Notes: a model not told the origin generated them from the sequence alone. Positions 16,259 through 24,812 are shown, counted from the first letter of the stretch. The stretch: DNA of 56,066 nt from an uncultured Sutterella sp. (GCA_900754475.1 CAAECY010000168.1:1-56066); one strand, 5' to 3'. Numbers and translations: made by a program.

Positions 16259-16368
16259 AAAAAAAACCTCGCGAACGTTTCCCAGCGCTCGCGAGGCCAA
16301 CCCTCAATTTTTCTTTCAACCTTATCAGGAGAAACACGACGCGCTGCATTCACCCAACATCGCGCCGT
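16259..16368 (-). ncRNA. Candidate small RNA with its own terminator
   Basis: A strong minus-strand terminator (stem 16267-16277 with 16286-16296, then eight Ts at 16259-16266) has no protein gene upstream of it. About 105 bases upstream lies TATAGT (16375-16380), a possible -10. The RNA would have a 5' hairpin of about eight pairs (ACGGCGCG with CGCGTCGT), a single-stranded centre containing UUUCUCCU that could pair with ribosome sites, and the terminator. There is no clear -35, and no known RNA family is recognised. Confidence 0.5.
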
Positions 16369-16383
16369 GAGTTCACTATAGCC

Positions 16384-16646
16384 GAGGGTCCCCCTCTTAG
16401 GGTTTTCCGAGATATGAAACCTGTAACAGGCTGTAGGATGGAAATTTCGGTGCAAATCCGACAAATTCCTTATTCCTAAAGTACCTAAGGGATAATGCCT
16501 AGGATAAATCGTCCACAAGTGACAAGTTTTGTTACATTCGATGGTCCGATTCGATCGATTTCAAGCGTTGCCCGCCGACACGGACGGCCCCGCGAAGTGC
16601 TCCGGGCGCTTGCAAGGGAAGTCCGCGCCGGAGCCCTGAAAAGCGG
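16384..16646. other. AT-richer intergenic region with overlapping inverted repeats
   Basis: TTATTCCT at 16470-16477 can pair either with AGGGATAA (16488-16495) or with AGGATAA (16501-16507). A near-palindrome GTGACAA-gtt-TTGTTAC lies at about 16519-16535, and CCTGTAACAGG at about 16419-16429. No gene is supported. Regulatory use is a guess. Confidence 0.4.
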
Positions 16647-16670
16647 AAAAGCGCCCGCAAGGGCGCTTTT
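16647..16670 (-). terminator. Terminator after nnr
   Basis: AAAAGCGCCC, a GCAA loop and GGGCGCTTTT make a perfect 10-pair stem with T-runs on either strand. Confidence 0.75.
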
Positions 16671-16733
16671 CGTCAAGGTGTTCCGATTCGCGGGCGGAGC
16701 CGTCGTCGGAACGTCAGAAGCGGTCGGAAGCGC

Positions 16734-18197
16734 TCAGAAGCGGCGGACGCGTTCGCCGCGCAGCTTCTCAAGGATGCGGGCGGCCGCGGGGGCGATGTCG
16801 CCCGCGAGGAACCCCGCGAAACGCCCTTCGGCCGAAAGCCCGTGCAGATAGACGGCGGCGAGCACCGATTCGACGGCGTCGAACTTCTGCGCGAGGAGCG
16901 CCCCGATCATGCCCGCGAGCACGTCGCCGCTCCCTGCGGTCGAGAGCATGGGCGAGCCCGTCGGGTTGATCCAGGTGCGGGAGCTCCGAAGCGAGACGAC
17001 CGTGCCCGGACCCTTCAGAACGACGATCGCACCGGACTGCACGGCAAGTTCGCGCGCGGCGGCGACGCGGTCGACGGTGACACCCTTGAGGTCGCGTCGC
17101 AGCATCCGGGCGGCTTCCATTTCGTGCGGGGTGAGAACCGTGGTCGCGCGGCGGGCAAGGAGCCGGTCCTGCAACTTCAGGTCGGCGCTGATGAGGTTGA
17201 GGGCGTCGGCATCGATGACAAGGGGCTTCTCCGCGTCAAGCGCCGCCCAAAGGCGCGCCTTGGCTTCGTCCGACGTGCCGAGCCCCGGACCGATCACGGC
17301 AGCGGTGAAGGCCGAGAAGTCGACGGGGGATTCGGAAAGCATGAGTTCGGGCATCGCCGGATCGAGCGCGGGCGCATTGTCGGCGAGAAGTTCGGCGGTC
17401 ACCGTGCCCGCACCCGTCACGAGACCCGCTCGGGCGGCAAGGAGCGCGGCGCCCACGTGGCCTCGGTCGCCGCCCACGACGGCGAGGTGTCCGTAGGTGC
17501 CCTTGTGGGAATTCTTGTTGCGCGGAGCGAGCACGTGCTCGAATTCGTCCGTCTCCGCGACCGAGAGGTTCGAGAGCGGCACCGACACGTCGAGTTCGGC
17601 CAAAACGACTTCGCCCGCGGCGTCTGCGCCTTCGTTCATGTAGAGGCCCGCCTTGACGGCGAGAAACGCGATCGTCACGTCGGCTCGGCACCCCGGAATC
17701 GTGCCCACCCAGTTCCCCGTGGCGGCGTTGAGCCCGGAGGGGAGGTCGAGCGCGACCTTGAAGGCCTGACGTTCGTTGAACCAGAGCACGGCGTCGAGCG
17801 CTTCGCCCGAGACGGGCTTTTCGAGGCCCGTGCCGAAGAGACCGTCGACCACGCAGTCGGCCTTTTCCGTCATGTAGGGGTCGCGCTCCGTCGTGCCGCC
17901 CGCGGCGCGCCACTCGGCGAGCATCGTGCGCGCGAGTTCCGAGCGGGGTTCGCCCGTCGGGAGAACGAGCTGCACGTCGAAGCCGCGACGCTTCAATTCG
18001 AGAGCGCACGCAACGGCGTCGCCCCCGTTGTTGCCCGGACCCGCAAGAAGAGTCACGCGACGCCCCGGAGAACGGGCTTCGACAAGATCGGCCGCGGCCG
18101 CGCCCGCACGACGCATCAGTTGATCGGCGCCGAGATGGTTGGCGCTTCTTTCTTCGAGCGAACGCAGTTCGTCCGCGTTGAGAATCGTTTTGCTCAT
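16734..18197 (-). CDS. nnr: Bifunctional NAD(P)H-hydrate epimerase / ADP-dependent dehydratase
   Basis: This is a 487-residue repair enzyme. The N-terminal YjeF_N domain (to about residue 210; LLAGPGNNGGDAVACA) epimerises damaged NAD(P)HX. The C-terminal kinase-like domain (about 225-480; VVGGDRGHVGAALLAARAG, LTPHEMEAARML and GSGDVLAGMIGALLA) dehydrates it back using ADP. The ATG at 18197 begins at the usual position; a TTG 33 bases further upstream is possible but less likely. It is divergent from nudF, another enzyme acting on nucleotide damage and turnover products. Confidence 0.92.
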   Translation of the reverse strand: MSKTILNADELRSLEERSANHLGADQLMRRAGAAAADLVEARSPGRRVTLLAGPGNNGGDAVACALELKRRGFDVQLVLPTGEPRSELARTMLAEWRAAGGTTERDPYMTEKADCVVDGLFGTGLEKPVSGEALDAVLWFNERQAFKVALDLPSGLNAATGNWVGTIPGCRADVTIAFLAVKAGLYMNEGADAAGEVVLAELDVSVPLSNLSVAETDEFEHVLAPRNKNSHKGTYGHLAVVGGDRGHVGAALLAARAGLVTGAGTVTAELLADNAPALDPAMPELMLSESPVDFSAFTAAVIGPGLGTSDEAKARLWAALDAEKPLVIDADALNLISADLKLQDRLLARRATTVLTPHEMEAARMLRRDLKGVTVDRVAAARELAVQSGAIVVLKGPGTVVSLRSSRTWINPTGSPMLSTAGSGDVLAGMIGALLAQKFDAVESVLAAVYLHGLSAEGRFAGFLAGDIAPAAARILEKLRGERVRRF

Positions 18198-18352
18198 GAG
18201 TTTCTGGATGCGGTCGAGAGGCCGCGTCAAATGGACTTTCGAAGCCCGTATTCTAACGGGCCGCGGGGGTCCGAGCTTTTGGCGCCGTTTGGGGTGACCC
18301 TTCGGGCGCTATACTCGCTCGAACGTTTCACCCGACCGAACGAGGAATACCG

Positions 18353-18952
18353 ATGACCGCCAGCCGATTTCCGCTTTTGAATCCCGCGCCCCGCGCCGAA
18401 CGCGCCGACGATCCGCTCGCCGAAACGACCGTGGGCGAAGAGACGCTCTTTGACGGTCGCTTCATGCACCTCGTGCGCGAAGAGATTCGCCTCCCCGACG
18501 GTGCGCCCGGCCAGCGCCTCTTTCTCACGCACCCCGGGGCGGCCGCGATCGTGGCGCTTTACGAAGACGGCTCGATCCTTCTTGAGCGCCAGTGGCGCCA
18601 CCCGATGAAGCGCAGCTTCTGGGAAATTCCCGCGGGGAAACTCGACCCGAACGAGTCCGAACTCGTCTGCGCGCAACGCGAACTGAAGGAAGAGTGCGGC
18701 GTTGCGGCCGAACGTTGGAGTTCGCTCGGCACGCTTCACAACGCGATCGGCTACAGCAACGAGCACATTGCGGTCTTCCTTGCGGAAGATCTTACCGAAG
18801 GGGCGCAGGAGCTCGACGACGGCGAATGGCTCGAAGTCGTGCGCGTGCCCCTTGAGGAGGCGCTCGCCATGGCGCGCGACGGTCGCATCACCGACGTGAA
18901 GACGATCGTGGCGCTCTTTTGGACGGAGAGCAAGCTGCGCGGCCTCCGATAA
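18353..18952 (+). CDS. nudF: ADP-ribose pyrophosphatase, NUDIX family
   Basis: This 199-residue hydrolase splits ADP-ribose, a product of NAD breakdown, into AMP and ribose-5-phosphate. The Nudix box G-x5-E-x7-REL-x-EE-x-G fits at GKLDPNESELV / CAQRELKEECGV. A conserved AIGYSNEHI segment follows. A TATACT word near 18310 is a likely -10. The divergent pairing with nnr suggests joint control of NAD(P) maintenance. A related sugar-nucleotide Nudix activity cannot be excluded. Confidence 0.87.
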   Translation: MTASRFPLLNPAPRAERADDPLAETTVGEETLFDGRFMHLVREEIRLPDGAPGQRLFLTHPGAAAIVALYEDGSILLERQWRHPMKRSFWEIPAGKLDPNESELVCAQRELKEECGVAAERWSSLGTLHNAIGYSNEHIAVFLAEDLTEGAQELDDGEWLEVVRVPLEEALAMARDGRITDVKTIVALFWTESKLRGLR

Positions 18953-18981
18953 CGAAGCCGCAACTCCGTAGAGCCAACCCG

Positions 18982-19014
18982 CGCCCCGCGATTCGTCGCG
19001 GGGCGTGTTGTTTT
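18982..19014 (+). terminator. Terminator after nudF
   Basis: CGCCCCGCG and CGCGGGGCG enclose a six-base loop and are followed by a GT/T-rich tail. Confidence 0.7.
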
Positions 19015-19058
19015 CGGGGCCGGGGGCGCTCGGGGCTTCGATGCGGAGAGGGTGCTCG

Positions 19059-19093
19059 CCTGTGGGAAAATTTCCCACGGTTTTTCCCACAGG
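19059..19093. repeat. Cluster of three TTTCCCACA half-sites
   Basis: GTGGGAAAATTTCCCAC (19062-19078) is a perfect 17-base palindrome. A third half-site, TTTTTCCCACAGG, follows and is the inverse of the outer CCTGTGGGAAA. Each half-site is one base from a DnaA box. It sits between the nudF terminator and the tRNA-Ser terminator. An operator or DnaA-binding cluster is possible. Confidence 0.6.
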
Positions 19094-19209
19094 GCTGCTG
19101 AAATTCGGTCGAAAAACGCCTGTTCACGATCGAAGCGCCGGGGGGAGTGTGTGAGGCGAAAACCTCGGAAACCCCTGCGGGAGTAAGGAACGGGCGGAAA
19201 GAAGACAAC

Positions 19210-19241
19210 AAAAAACCCCGCACTTTCAAAGCACGGGGTTT
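19210..19241 (-). terminator. Terminator of the tRNA-Arg/tRNA-Ser transcript
   Basis: AAACCCCG/CGGGGTTT form the stem, with a T-run on the minus strand. It is located nine bases after the tRNA-Ser 3' end. Confidence 0.8.
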
Positions 19242-19249
19242 CATGTTTA

Positions 19250-19341
19250 TGGCGGAGAAGGGGGGATTCGAACCCCCGAGGCCCTTATTCGGACCTGCAC
19301 CCTTAGCAGGGGTGTGCATTCGACCTCTCTGCCACTTCTCC
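19250..19341 (-). tRNA. tRNA-Ser (GCT)
   Basis: This is a 92-base class II tRNA with a long variable arm. The acceptor is GGAGAAG/CTTCTCC, the anticodon stem CACCC/GGGTG holds loop CTGCTAA with anticodon GCT, the T arm is GGGGG-TTCGAAT-CCCCC and CCA is encoded. It reads AGC/AGU. No terminator separates it from tRNA-Arg 106 bases upstream, so the two are probably one transcript. Confidence 0.97.
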
Positions 19342-19447
19342 GCAGCATCTCGTACGAAACGGGAGCGGTCGAGGCTCACCGTAACGTTCAACCTTCCGTG
19401 GAACCCGAGGCGTTCCGTCTTCTGTGAAGAGGAAGATTGAAAAAACT

Positions 19448-19524
19448 TGGCGCGGCTGGCAGGATTCGAACCCACGACCCCCTGGTTCGTAGCCAGGTAC
19501 TCTATCCAACTGAGCTACAGCCGC
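19448..19524 (-). tRNA. tRNA-Arg (ACG), copy 2
   Basis: It is identical over all 77 bases to the copy at 7126-7202 and in the same orientation. Flanking sequence is not shared, so the identity is limited to the tRNA. Confidence 0.97.
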
Positions 19525-19538
19525 TTCAGAGAAAACGA

Positions 19539-19567
19539 ACTATATCCTCTGAAAAGCAAAAGATCAA
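19539..19567 (-). promoter_or_regulatory. Promoter of tRNA-Arg copy 2
   Basis: TTGATC (19562-19567) and TATAGT (19539-19544) on the minus strand are 17 bases apart, a strong sigma-70 promoter. Confidence 0.8.
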
Positions 19568-19668
19568 GGGCGCGGCTTCAAAATACCATAAACATGGGAT
19601 TGGAGGCGAAACCGCGAAAAAGAGCTCGCGGGGAGTGAAAATTCTCAGCGGTGCGATGTCTTCTCGGC

Positions 19669-19863
19669 TAAAATGCCTGCAATTTTTCATGGGCCAGGCA
19701 CCGTTACAACGTCTACTGCCGGGTTCGGCTTCAGTCGCCGTCTCATCCGTTCGGAGAGTCGGGATTGGCCGAGCCCCCTTTGTCGTTGTTGCGATTTGCA
19801 GTCCGTTCATGCTTACTCCCTCCAGGACCCTCCGTTACGAAAAGACGGAGGTGCTTATCGCGC
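19669..19863 (+). promoter_or_regulatory. Structured leader of the BMP-type ABC importer
   Basis: The -10 TAAAAT (19669-19674) lies in GCTAAAATG and gives a leader of about 180 bases. Hairpins include GCCTG/CAGGC at the 5' end and GCCG-GGTT-CGGC. Finally CCTCCGT (19829-19835) pairs perfectly with ACGGAGG (19845-19851), which contains the ribosome site. This resembles a translational switch; no known riboswitch consensus is recognised. Confidence 0.5.
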
Positions 19864-21396
19864 ATGCATTCACGTTTAAGTCTGAGAAACATCACGAAGC
19901 GTTATCCGGGCATCGTGGCCAACGACGGGGTGTCGATGGACATCGACCCCGGGGAAGTGCTCGCCGTACTCGGTGAGAACGGTGCCGGCAAGTCGACCCT
20001 GATGAAGATCATCTACGGTGCGACGCGCCCCGACGAAGGCGAAGTGTATTTCGACGGCAAAAAGCTCGACGTGGCGAGCCCGGCCGAAGCGCGCTCGCTC
20101 GGCATCGCGATGGTGCATCAGCACTTCGCGCTCTTCGATACGCTCACCGTGGCGGAAAACGTGGCGCTCGGCCTCACCCGTCCCATGTCGATCGCGGAGA
20201 TTTCCGAGGAAGTGAAGCGCCTCGGCGAACGCTACGGCCTCGAAGTGGATCCGGCCGGGATCGTGATGGAACTTTCGATGGGCGAGCGTCAGCGCGTGGA
20301 AATCATCCGCGCCCTGATGACGAACCCGAAGCTTCTCATTCTTGACGAACCCACGTCGGTGCTGACGCCGCAGGCCGTGAAGAAGCTCTTCGTCACGCTT
20401 CATCAGCTCGCGTCCGAAGGGGTTTCGATTCTCTTCATCTCCCACAAGCTCGACGAAATCCGCGAACTCGCCGACCGTTGCGTCGTTTTGCGCGCGGGGA
20501 AAATCGTCACGAGCGTCGACCCGAAGAAGGAAACCGAGCAGTCGCTCGCCCGCCTCATGATCGGCGCCGAGCCGCCCGTGATCCGTGAAGCAAACGGGAC
20601 GCCCGGCGACGTGATTTTCGAACTGAAGGGGGTGACCACGCCCGGGAACGAACGCGTGTGCGGCACGGAAAACGCCACCCTTTCGGTGCACGCCGGTGAA
20701 ATCGTCGGCATTGCCGGCATTTCCGGCAACGGCCAGGCGCGCCTCATGGCGGTCGCGTCGGGCGAATATCCGACGCGCCCCGAAGACGTGCTTCTTTTCG
20801 GCAAGCCCGTCGGGGATCTCGACACGAAGGCGCGCCGCAAGGCGGGGCTGCGTTACGCCCCCGAGCAGCGCTTGGGTCACGCGGCCGTGCCGGAACTCTC
20901 GCTTCAGGCGAACACCTACCTCACGGGCGACGACCTCGTGCGCGGCGGCTTCATTCTCGAAGAGAAGGCCCGCCGCTTCGCGCAGCTCGTCATCGAGCGC
21001 TTCCACGTGAAGACGCCCAACGAAAAGCGCGCCGCCGGGAGTCTCTCGGGCGGGAACCTGCAGAAATTCATCATGGGGCGCGAAATCCTCAACCGCCCGC
21101 GCGTTCTGCTCGTCAATCAGCCGACCTGGGGCGTCGACGTGGGGGCTGCGGCCGTCATTCGCAACGCCCTCATGCGTCTTCGCGAAGAGGGTGCCGCCAT
21201 CGTCGTCGTTTCGGAAGAAATCGACGAAATTTTCGAAATCGCCGACCGCGTTGCGGTGATGTACCGCGGGCACCTTTCGCCTGCGGTTCCCAAGGCCGAC
21301 ATCTCCGTCGAGGAGGTCGGTCGCTGGATGTCGGGCCTCTGGCCGGGATCCTCCTTCAAGAACACCCAGGATAAGGACGCGGAGGTCGCGCGATGA
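19864..21396 (+). CDS. ABC importer ATPase with two nucleotide-binding domains (BMP-type nucleoside/sugar system)
   Basis: This 510-residue protein has two ATPase domains in tandem. The first has Walker A GENGAGKST and signature LSMGERQRVEIIRAL. The second has GISGNGQARL in the Walker A position and LSGGNLQKFIMGREI as signature, the degenerate form typical of RbsA/NupO-like proteins. The ATG at 19864 follows GGAGG, which is held in a hairpin. It overlaps the first permease by four bases (ATGA). With a BMP lipoprotein downstream, purine nucleosides are the most likely cargo; a simple sugar is the alternative. Confidence 0.85.
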   Translation: MHSRLSLRNITKRYPGIVANDGVSMDIDPGEVLAVLGENGAGKSTLMKIIYGATRPDEGEVYFDGKKLDVASPAEARSLGIAMVHQHFALFDTLTVAENVALGLTRPMSIAEISEEVKRLGERYGLEVDPAGIVMELSMGERQRVEIIRALMTNPKLLILDEPTSVLTPQAVKKLFVTLHQLASEGVSILFISHKLDEIRELADRCVVLRAGKIVTSVDPKKETEQSLARLMIGAEPPVIREANGTPGDVIFELKGVTTPGNERVCGTENATLSVHAGEIVGIAGISGNGQARLMAVASGEYPTRPEDVLLFGKPVGDLDTKARRKAGLRYAPEQRLGHAAVPELSLQANTYLTGDDLVRGGFILEEKARRFAQLVIERFHVKTPNEKRAAGSLSGGNLQKFIMGREILNRPRVLLVNQPTWGVDVGAAAVIRNALMRLREEGAAIVVVSEEIDEIFEIADRVAVMYRGHLSPAVPKADISVEEVGRWMSGLWPGSSFKNTQDKDAEVAR

Positions 21397-22478
21397 TTCA
21401 GCTTCCCATCAAGATGGTTCCGTGCCAGGAACCCCGGAAGGTGCTCCGCTGGGTTTCGCCCGTTGCGGCCGTCTTCCTCACCCTCGTTACGGGGTTCGTG
21501 CTCTTTGCGGCGCTCGGCCAGGATCCGATGCGCGCGCTCTACACGTTCTTCATTGCGCCGCTTGACTCGATGCGCGGCTGGACGGAAGTGGGCGTCAAGA
21601 TGACGCCGCTCCTTCTGTGCGCCGTCGGTCTTGTGGTCTGCTTCAAGGCGAACATCTGGAATATCGGTGCCGAAGGGCAACTGATTGCAGGCGCCATCGC
21701 GGGCGGCTGGGTCGCCCTGCAGGCGGATGCGTCGAGCGGTCCCGCGTTCGTCATCCTCGTCATGCTCGCTTCCGCGGCGGGCGGCGCGCTCTGGGGGGCG
21801 CTCACGGCGCTCTTGCGTCACCGCTTCCACGCGAACGAAATTCTCGTTTCGCTGATGCTCGTCTACGTGGCGCAACTTCTTCTTGCCTGGGCCGTTCAGG
21901 GTCCGATGCGCGACCCGATGGGGTTCGGCTTCCCGCAGACGCGTCTTTTCGACTCGGGCGCACTCCTTCCGATGCTCGTTGAAGGCACGCGCCTTCACGC
22001 GGGTGCGCTTCTTGCGTTCATCGCCGCGCTCGGTATCTGGCTCTTGATGGACAAGATGGCGCTCGGCTTCCAGTTCAAGGTGTCGGGCATGGCTCCCTTT
22101 GCCGCGCGTTACGCGGGCTACCACCCGGGGCAGCTCATCTGGGCCTCGATGCTCATTTCGGGCGCTCTCGCGGGTCTCGCGGGCGGCATCGAAGCGGCCG
22201 GCCCCTTGGGGCAGCTCACGCCCACGATCTCTCCGGGCTACGGGTTCGCCGCTATCATCGTCGCCTTCGTCGGTCGTCTCTCGCCCCTCGGCTGCATTCC
22301 CGCCGCTTTCGTGATGGCGCTCTTTTACCTCGGGGGCGAACTCGCCCAGAGCCGACTCGGGCTTCCCTCGTCGATCACCGGGGTCTACCAGGGGCTCCTT
22401 CTTTTCTTCATTCTTGCCTGCGACACCATGATCTTCTATCGCCTCCGTTGGGTGGGTTTCTCGAAGGAGGGCAAATAA
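21393..22478 (+). CDS. ABC importer permease (BPD_transp_2 family), subunit 1
   Basis: This 361-residue permease has about ten membrane segments and the motifs NIWNIGAEGQLIAGAIAGG and FHANEILVSLMLVYVA, diagnostic of the NupP/YufP group that works with BMP binding proteins. It is coupled to the ATPase by a four-base overlap and ends one base before the next start. It forms half of the channel. Confidence 0.87.
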   Translation: MIQLPIKMVPCQEPRKVLRWVSPVAAVFLTLVTGFVLFAALGQDPMRALYTFFIAPLDSMRGWTEVGVKMTPLLLCAVGLVVCFKANIWNIGAEGQLIAGAIAGGWVALQADASSGPAFVILVMLASAAGGALWGALTALLRHRFHANEILVSLMLVYVAQLLLAWAVQGPMRDPMGFGFPQTRLFDSGALLPMLVEGTRLHAGALLAFIAALGIWLLMDKMALGFQFKVSGMAPFAARYAGYHPGQLIWASMLISGALAGLAGGIEAAGPLGQLTPTISPGYGFAAIIVAFVGRLSPLGCIPAAFVMALFYLGGELAQSRLGLPSSITGVYQGLLLFFILACDTMIFYRLRWVGFSKEGK

Positions 22479-22479
22479 G

Positions 22480-23400
22480 ATGTCTCTTGCCGCTTCGATC
22501 ATTTCCTCGACCCTCAATGCCGGGACGCCGTTGCTCATCGCCGCCGTCGGCATTCTGATTCACGAGAAGTCCGGGGTGCTCAACCTCGGCATCGAAGGGA
22601 TCATGCTCTTGGGCGCCGTGGCGGGCTTCGGCACGACGCTCGCGACGGGTAGTTTCGCGCTCGGGTTCCTGGCCGGCATGGGCGCGGGGCTCCTTTGCGG
22701 GTTGCTTTTCGCCTTCTTCACGATCGGGATGCACGCGAACCAGTATGCGGCGGGTCTCGCGCTCGCGCTCTTCGGTGCGGGGCTTTCGGCCTTCGTCGGG
22801 CAGCCCATGCAGGGGGCGGCGCTTCCCTCGCGCGCCGAACTCGGGATCCCGGGCCTGGAGTCGATTCCCTTCGTGGGCGAAGCCTTCTTCTCGCTTCACC
22901 CGATGGTCTACGTCGCGCTCCTTTTGATGGCGGGCGTCTGGTACTTCCTCTTCAAGAGCCGCGCGGGTCTCGTTCTTCGCGCCGTGGGCGAAGCGCCCTC
23001 GTCGGCTTACGCGCTCGGCTACCCCGTGCGTCTCATCCGATTCGGTGCGGTCCTTTTCGGCGCCGTCATGTCGGGGCTTGCGGGTGCGTACCTGTCGCTT
23101 GTTTATACGCCCCTCTGGGTTGAGGGGATGGTGGCGGGCCGCGGCTGGATCGCACTTGCGCTCGTTACGTTCGCGACGTGGCGCCCGGCGCGCGTCGTCG
23201 TGGGCGCCTACCTCTTCGGGGGCGTGACGATGCTGCAGTTCGCGCTTCAGGGGATGGGTGTTTCGGTGCCGCCCCAGTTCATGTCGATGACCCCCTATCT
23301 CGCAACGATTCTCGTTCTGGTGCTCATCTCGCGCAATCCGATGTGGATTCGCCTCAACGTGCCCGCTTCCCTCGGGAAGCCGTTCGCACCGCACGGCTGA
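22480..23400 (+). CDS. ABC importer permease (BPD_transp_2 family), subunit 2
   Basis: This 306-residue permease has the NupQ/YufQ-type motif LNLGIEGIMLLGAVAGF and the AVGEAPSSAYALGYPV loop. AAGGAGG lies upstream of its ATG. It partners the preceding gene. A hairpin (AAGGGCGG/CCGCCCTT, about 23413-23446) follows the stop, and a TACAAT -10 about 60 bases before the next gene suggests that the binding protein also has its own promoter. Confidence 0.87.
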   Translation: MSLAASIISSTLNAGTPLLIAAVGILIHEKSGVLNLGIEGIMLLGAVAGFGTTLATGSFALGFLAGMGAGLLCGLLFAFFTIGMHANQYAAGLALALFGAGLSAFVGQPMQGAALPSRAELGIPGLESIPFVGEAFFSLHPMVYVALLLMAGVWYFLFKSRAGLVLRAVGEAPSSAYALGYPVRLIRFGAVLFGAVMSGLAGAYLSLVYTPLWVEGMVAGRGWIALALVTFATWRPARVVVGAYLFGGVTMLQFALQGMGVSVPPQFMSMTPYLATILVLVLISRNPMWIRLNVPASLGKPFAPHG

Positions 23401-23514
23401 TACGACCTATAACGAAGGGCGGTTCGCGCTTGCGCGGCCGCCCTTCGATCTACAATCGAGCACAACACCGTTTTCTCTTTCCTTTGTATCCCTTCTCTTT
23501 AGGAAAACATTACG

Positions 23515-24672
23515 ATGCAAAAGCGTACTGCTCTCAAGCTCGCGCTCGCGGGCGCCTTCTCGATGATGCTTTCGGCCTGCGGTAAGGAAGAAGCCAAGGC
23601 GCCGGCGGCCGAACCGAAGAAGGACGCCGCCGACGCGACGAAGAACGCTTCGGCCGCGCCCGCCGCGGACGCCCCCCTCAAGGTGGCCTTCATCTACGTG
23701 AGCCCCGCCAACGAAGAAGGCTGGTCCTCGCAGCACGACCTCGCCCGCAAGGCCCTCGAAGCCAAGTACGGCTCGAAGATCCAGATCACGTGCCTTGAGA
23801 ACATCCCCGAAAACGCCGACGCCGAACGCGTCCTGCGCGACCTTGCGAAGCAGGGCAACAAGCTCATCTTCGCGACCTCGTTCGGGTACATGAATTCCGT
23901 CATGAAGGTGGCGAAGGAATTCCCGGACGTTCACTTCGAACACTGCACGGGCTACCAGTCCGCCGCGAACGTCCTCAACTACACGGCCCGCTTCTACGAA
24001 GCCCGCTACATGGCCGGCATCCTCGCGGGCGCCACGACGAAGACGAACATCCTCGGCTACGTCGCCGCGTTCCCGATCCCCGAAGTGCTCCAGGGCATCA
24101 ACGCCTTCACGCGCGGCGCCCAGAGCGTGAACCCGAACATCGAAGTGCGCGTCGTCTGGACCTCCTCCTGGTACGACCCGGGCAAGGAAAGCGACGCCAC
24201 GAAGTCGCTCATCGGCCAGAAGTGCGACGTCATCACGCACCACACCAATTCGACCGCCGTCGCCGCCGCCTGCGAAGAAGCGAAGGTTCCGGTCATCTCC
24301 TACAACTCCGCCATGAAGAAGGCCGCCCCGACGATGCTCCTCGCCGGCGTCGTGCACCTCTGGGACGAGTACTACTCGAAGCGCATCGACGCGCAGCTCG
24401 CCGGTACGTGGAAGCCCGAAAACCTCTGGGGCGGCGCTCCCGAACACATGATCGACGTCGTCGAAGTCTCCGACAAGGCTCCGAAGGAAGCCGTGGCGAA
24501 GATGCGCGAAATCTACAACGCCATGGAAAAGCGCGAATTCCATCCGTTCACGGGCCCCGTCGTCACGAACGAAGGGAAGGAAGTCGTGGCGGCCGGCCAG
24601 ACCCCGACCGACAAGGATCTCCTCTCGATGAACTGGCTCGTGAAGGGCGTGGCGGGGAAACTCCCGCAATAA
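23515..24672 (+). CDS. BMP-family substrate-binding lipoprotein
   Basis: This 385-residue protein has a lipobox LSAC with the lipidated cysteine at residue 20, then an Ala/Lys/Asp-rich linker to about residue 55. The Bmp/PnrA domain follows (VAFIYVSPANEEGWSSQHD, YEARYMAGILAG, VGVHLWDEYY-like end). PnrA relatives bind purine nucleosides; some members bind other ligands. It is the last gene of the importer operon and the only one with a probable promoter of its own, consistent with high expression of binding proteins. Confidence 0.87.
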   Translation: MQKRTALKLALAGAFSMMLSACGKEEAKAPAAEPKKDAADATKNASAAPAADAPLKVAFIYVSPANEEGWSSQHDLARKALEAKYGSKIQITCLENIPENADAERVLRDLAKQGNKLIFATSFGYMNSVMKVAKEFPDVHFEHCTGYQSAANVLNYTARFYEARYMAGILAGATTKTNILGYVAAFPIPEVLQGINAFTRGAQSVNPNIEVRVVWTSSWYDPGKESDATKSLIGQKCDVITHHTNSTAVAAACEEAKVPVISYNSAMKKAAPTMLLAGVVHLWDEYYSKRIDAQLAGTWKPENLWGGAPEHMIDVVEVSDKAPKEAVAKMREIYNAMEKREFHPFTGPVVTNEGKEVVAAGQTPTDKDLLSMNWLVKGVAGKLPQ

Positions 24673-24776
24673 GTCCTTTCGAAGACCGCATCGGAACACG
24701 AGAAACGCGCGGGCCGTGCCTCAGAAGGCCGAGTCCCCGCGCTTTCGAGCCGGTTCCGACGGTTCGAGCCGACCAA

Positions 24777-24812
24777 CCCCCGACGGCACGTGCGGCCGCC
24801 GGGGGATTTTTT
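24777..24812 (+). terminator. Terminator after the BMP lipoprotein gene
   Basis: CCCCCGACGG/CCGCCGGGGG form a stem with one mismatch and are followed by A and six Ts. Confidence 0.8.

Noticed and set aside
16259..16380. 6S RNA, tmRNA or SRP RNA as the identity of the candidate small RNA
   Set aside because: The length is about 105 bases and none of the conserved cores of those RNAs is present.
16384..16500. Cobalamin riboswitch suggested by GGTGCAAATCCG
   Set aside because: Only a short word resembles the family; the B12 box and surrounding conserved stems are missing and no cobalamin gene follows.
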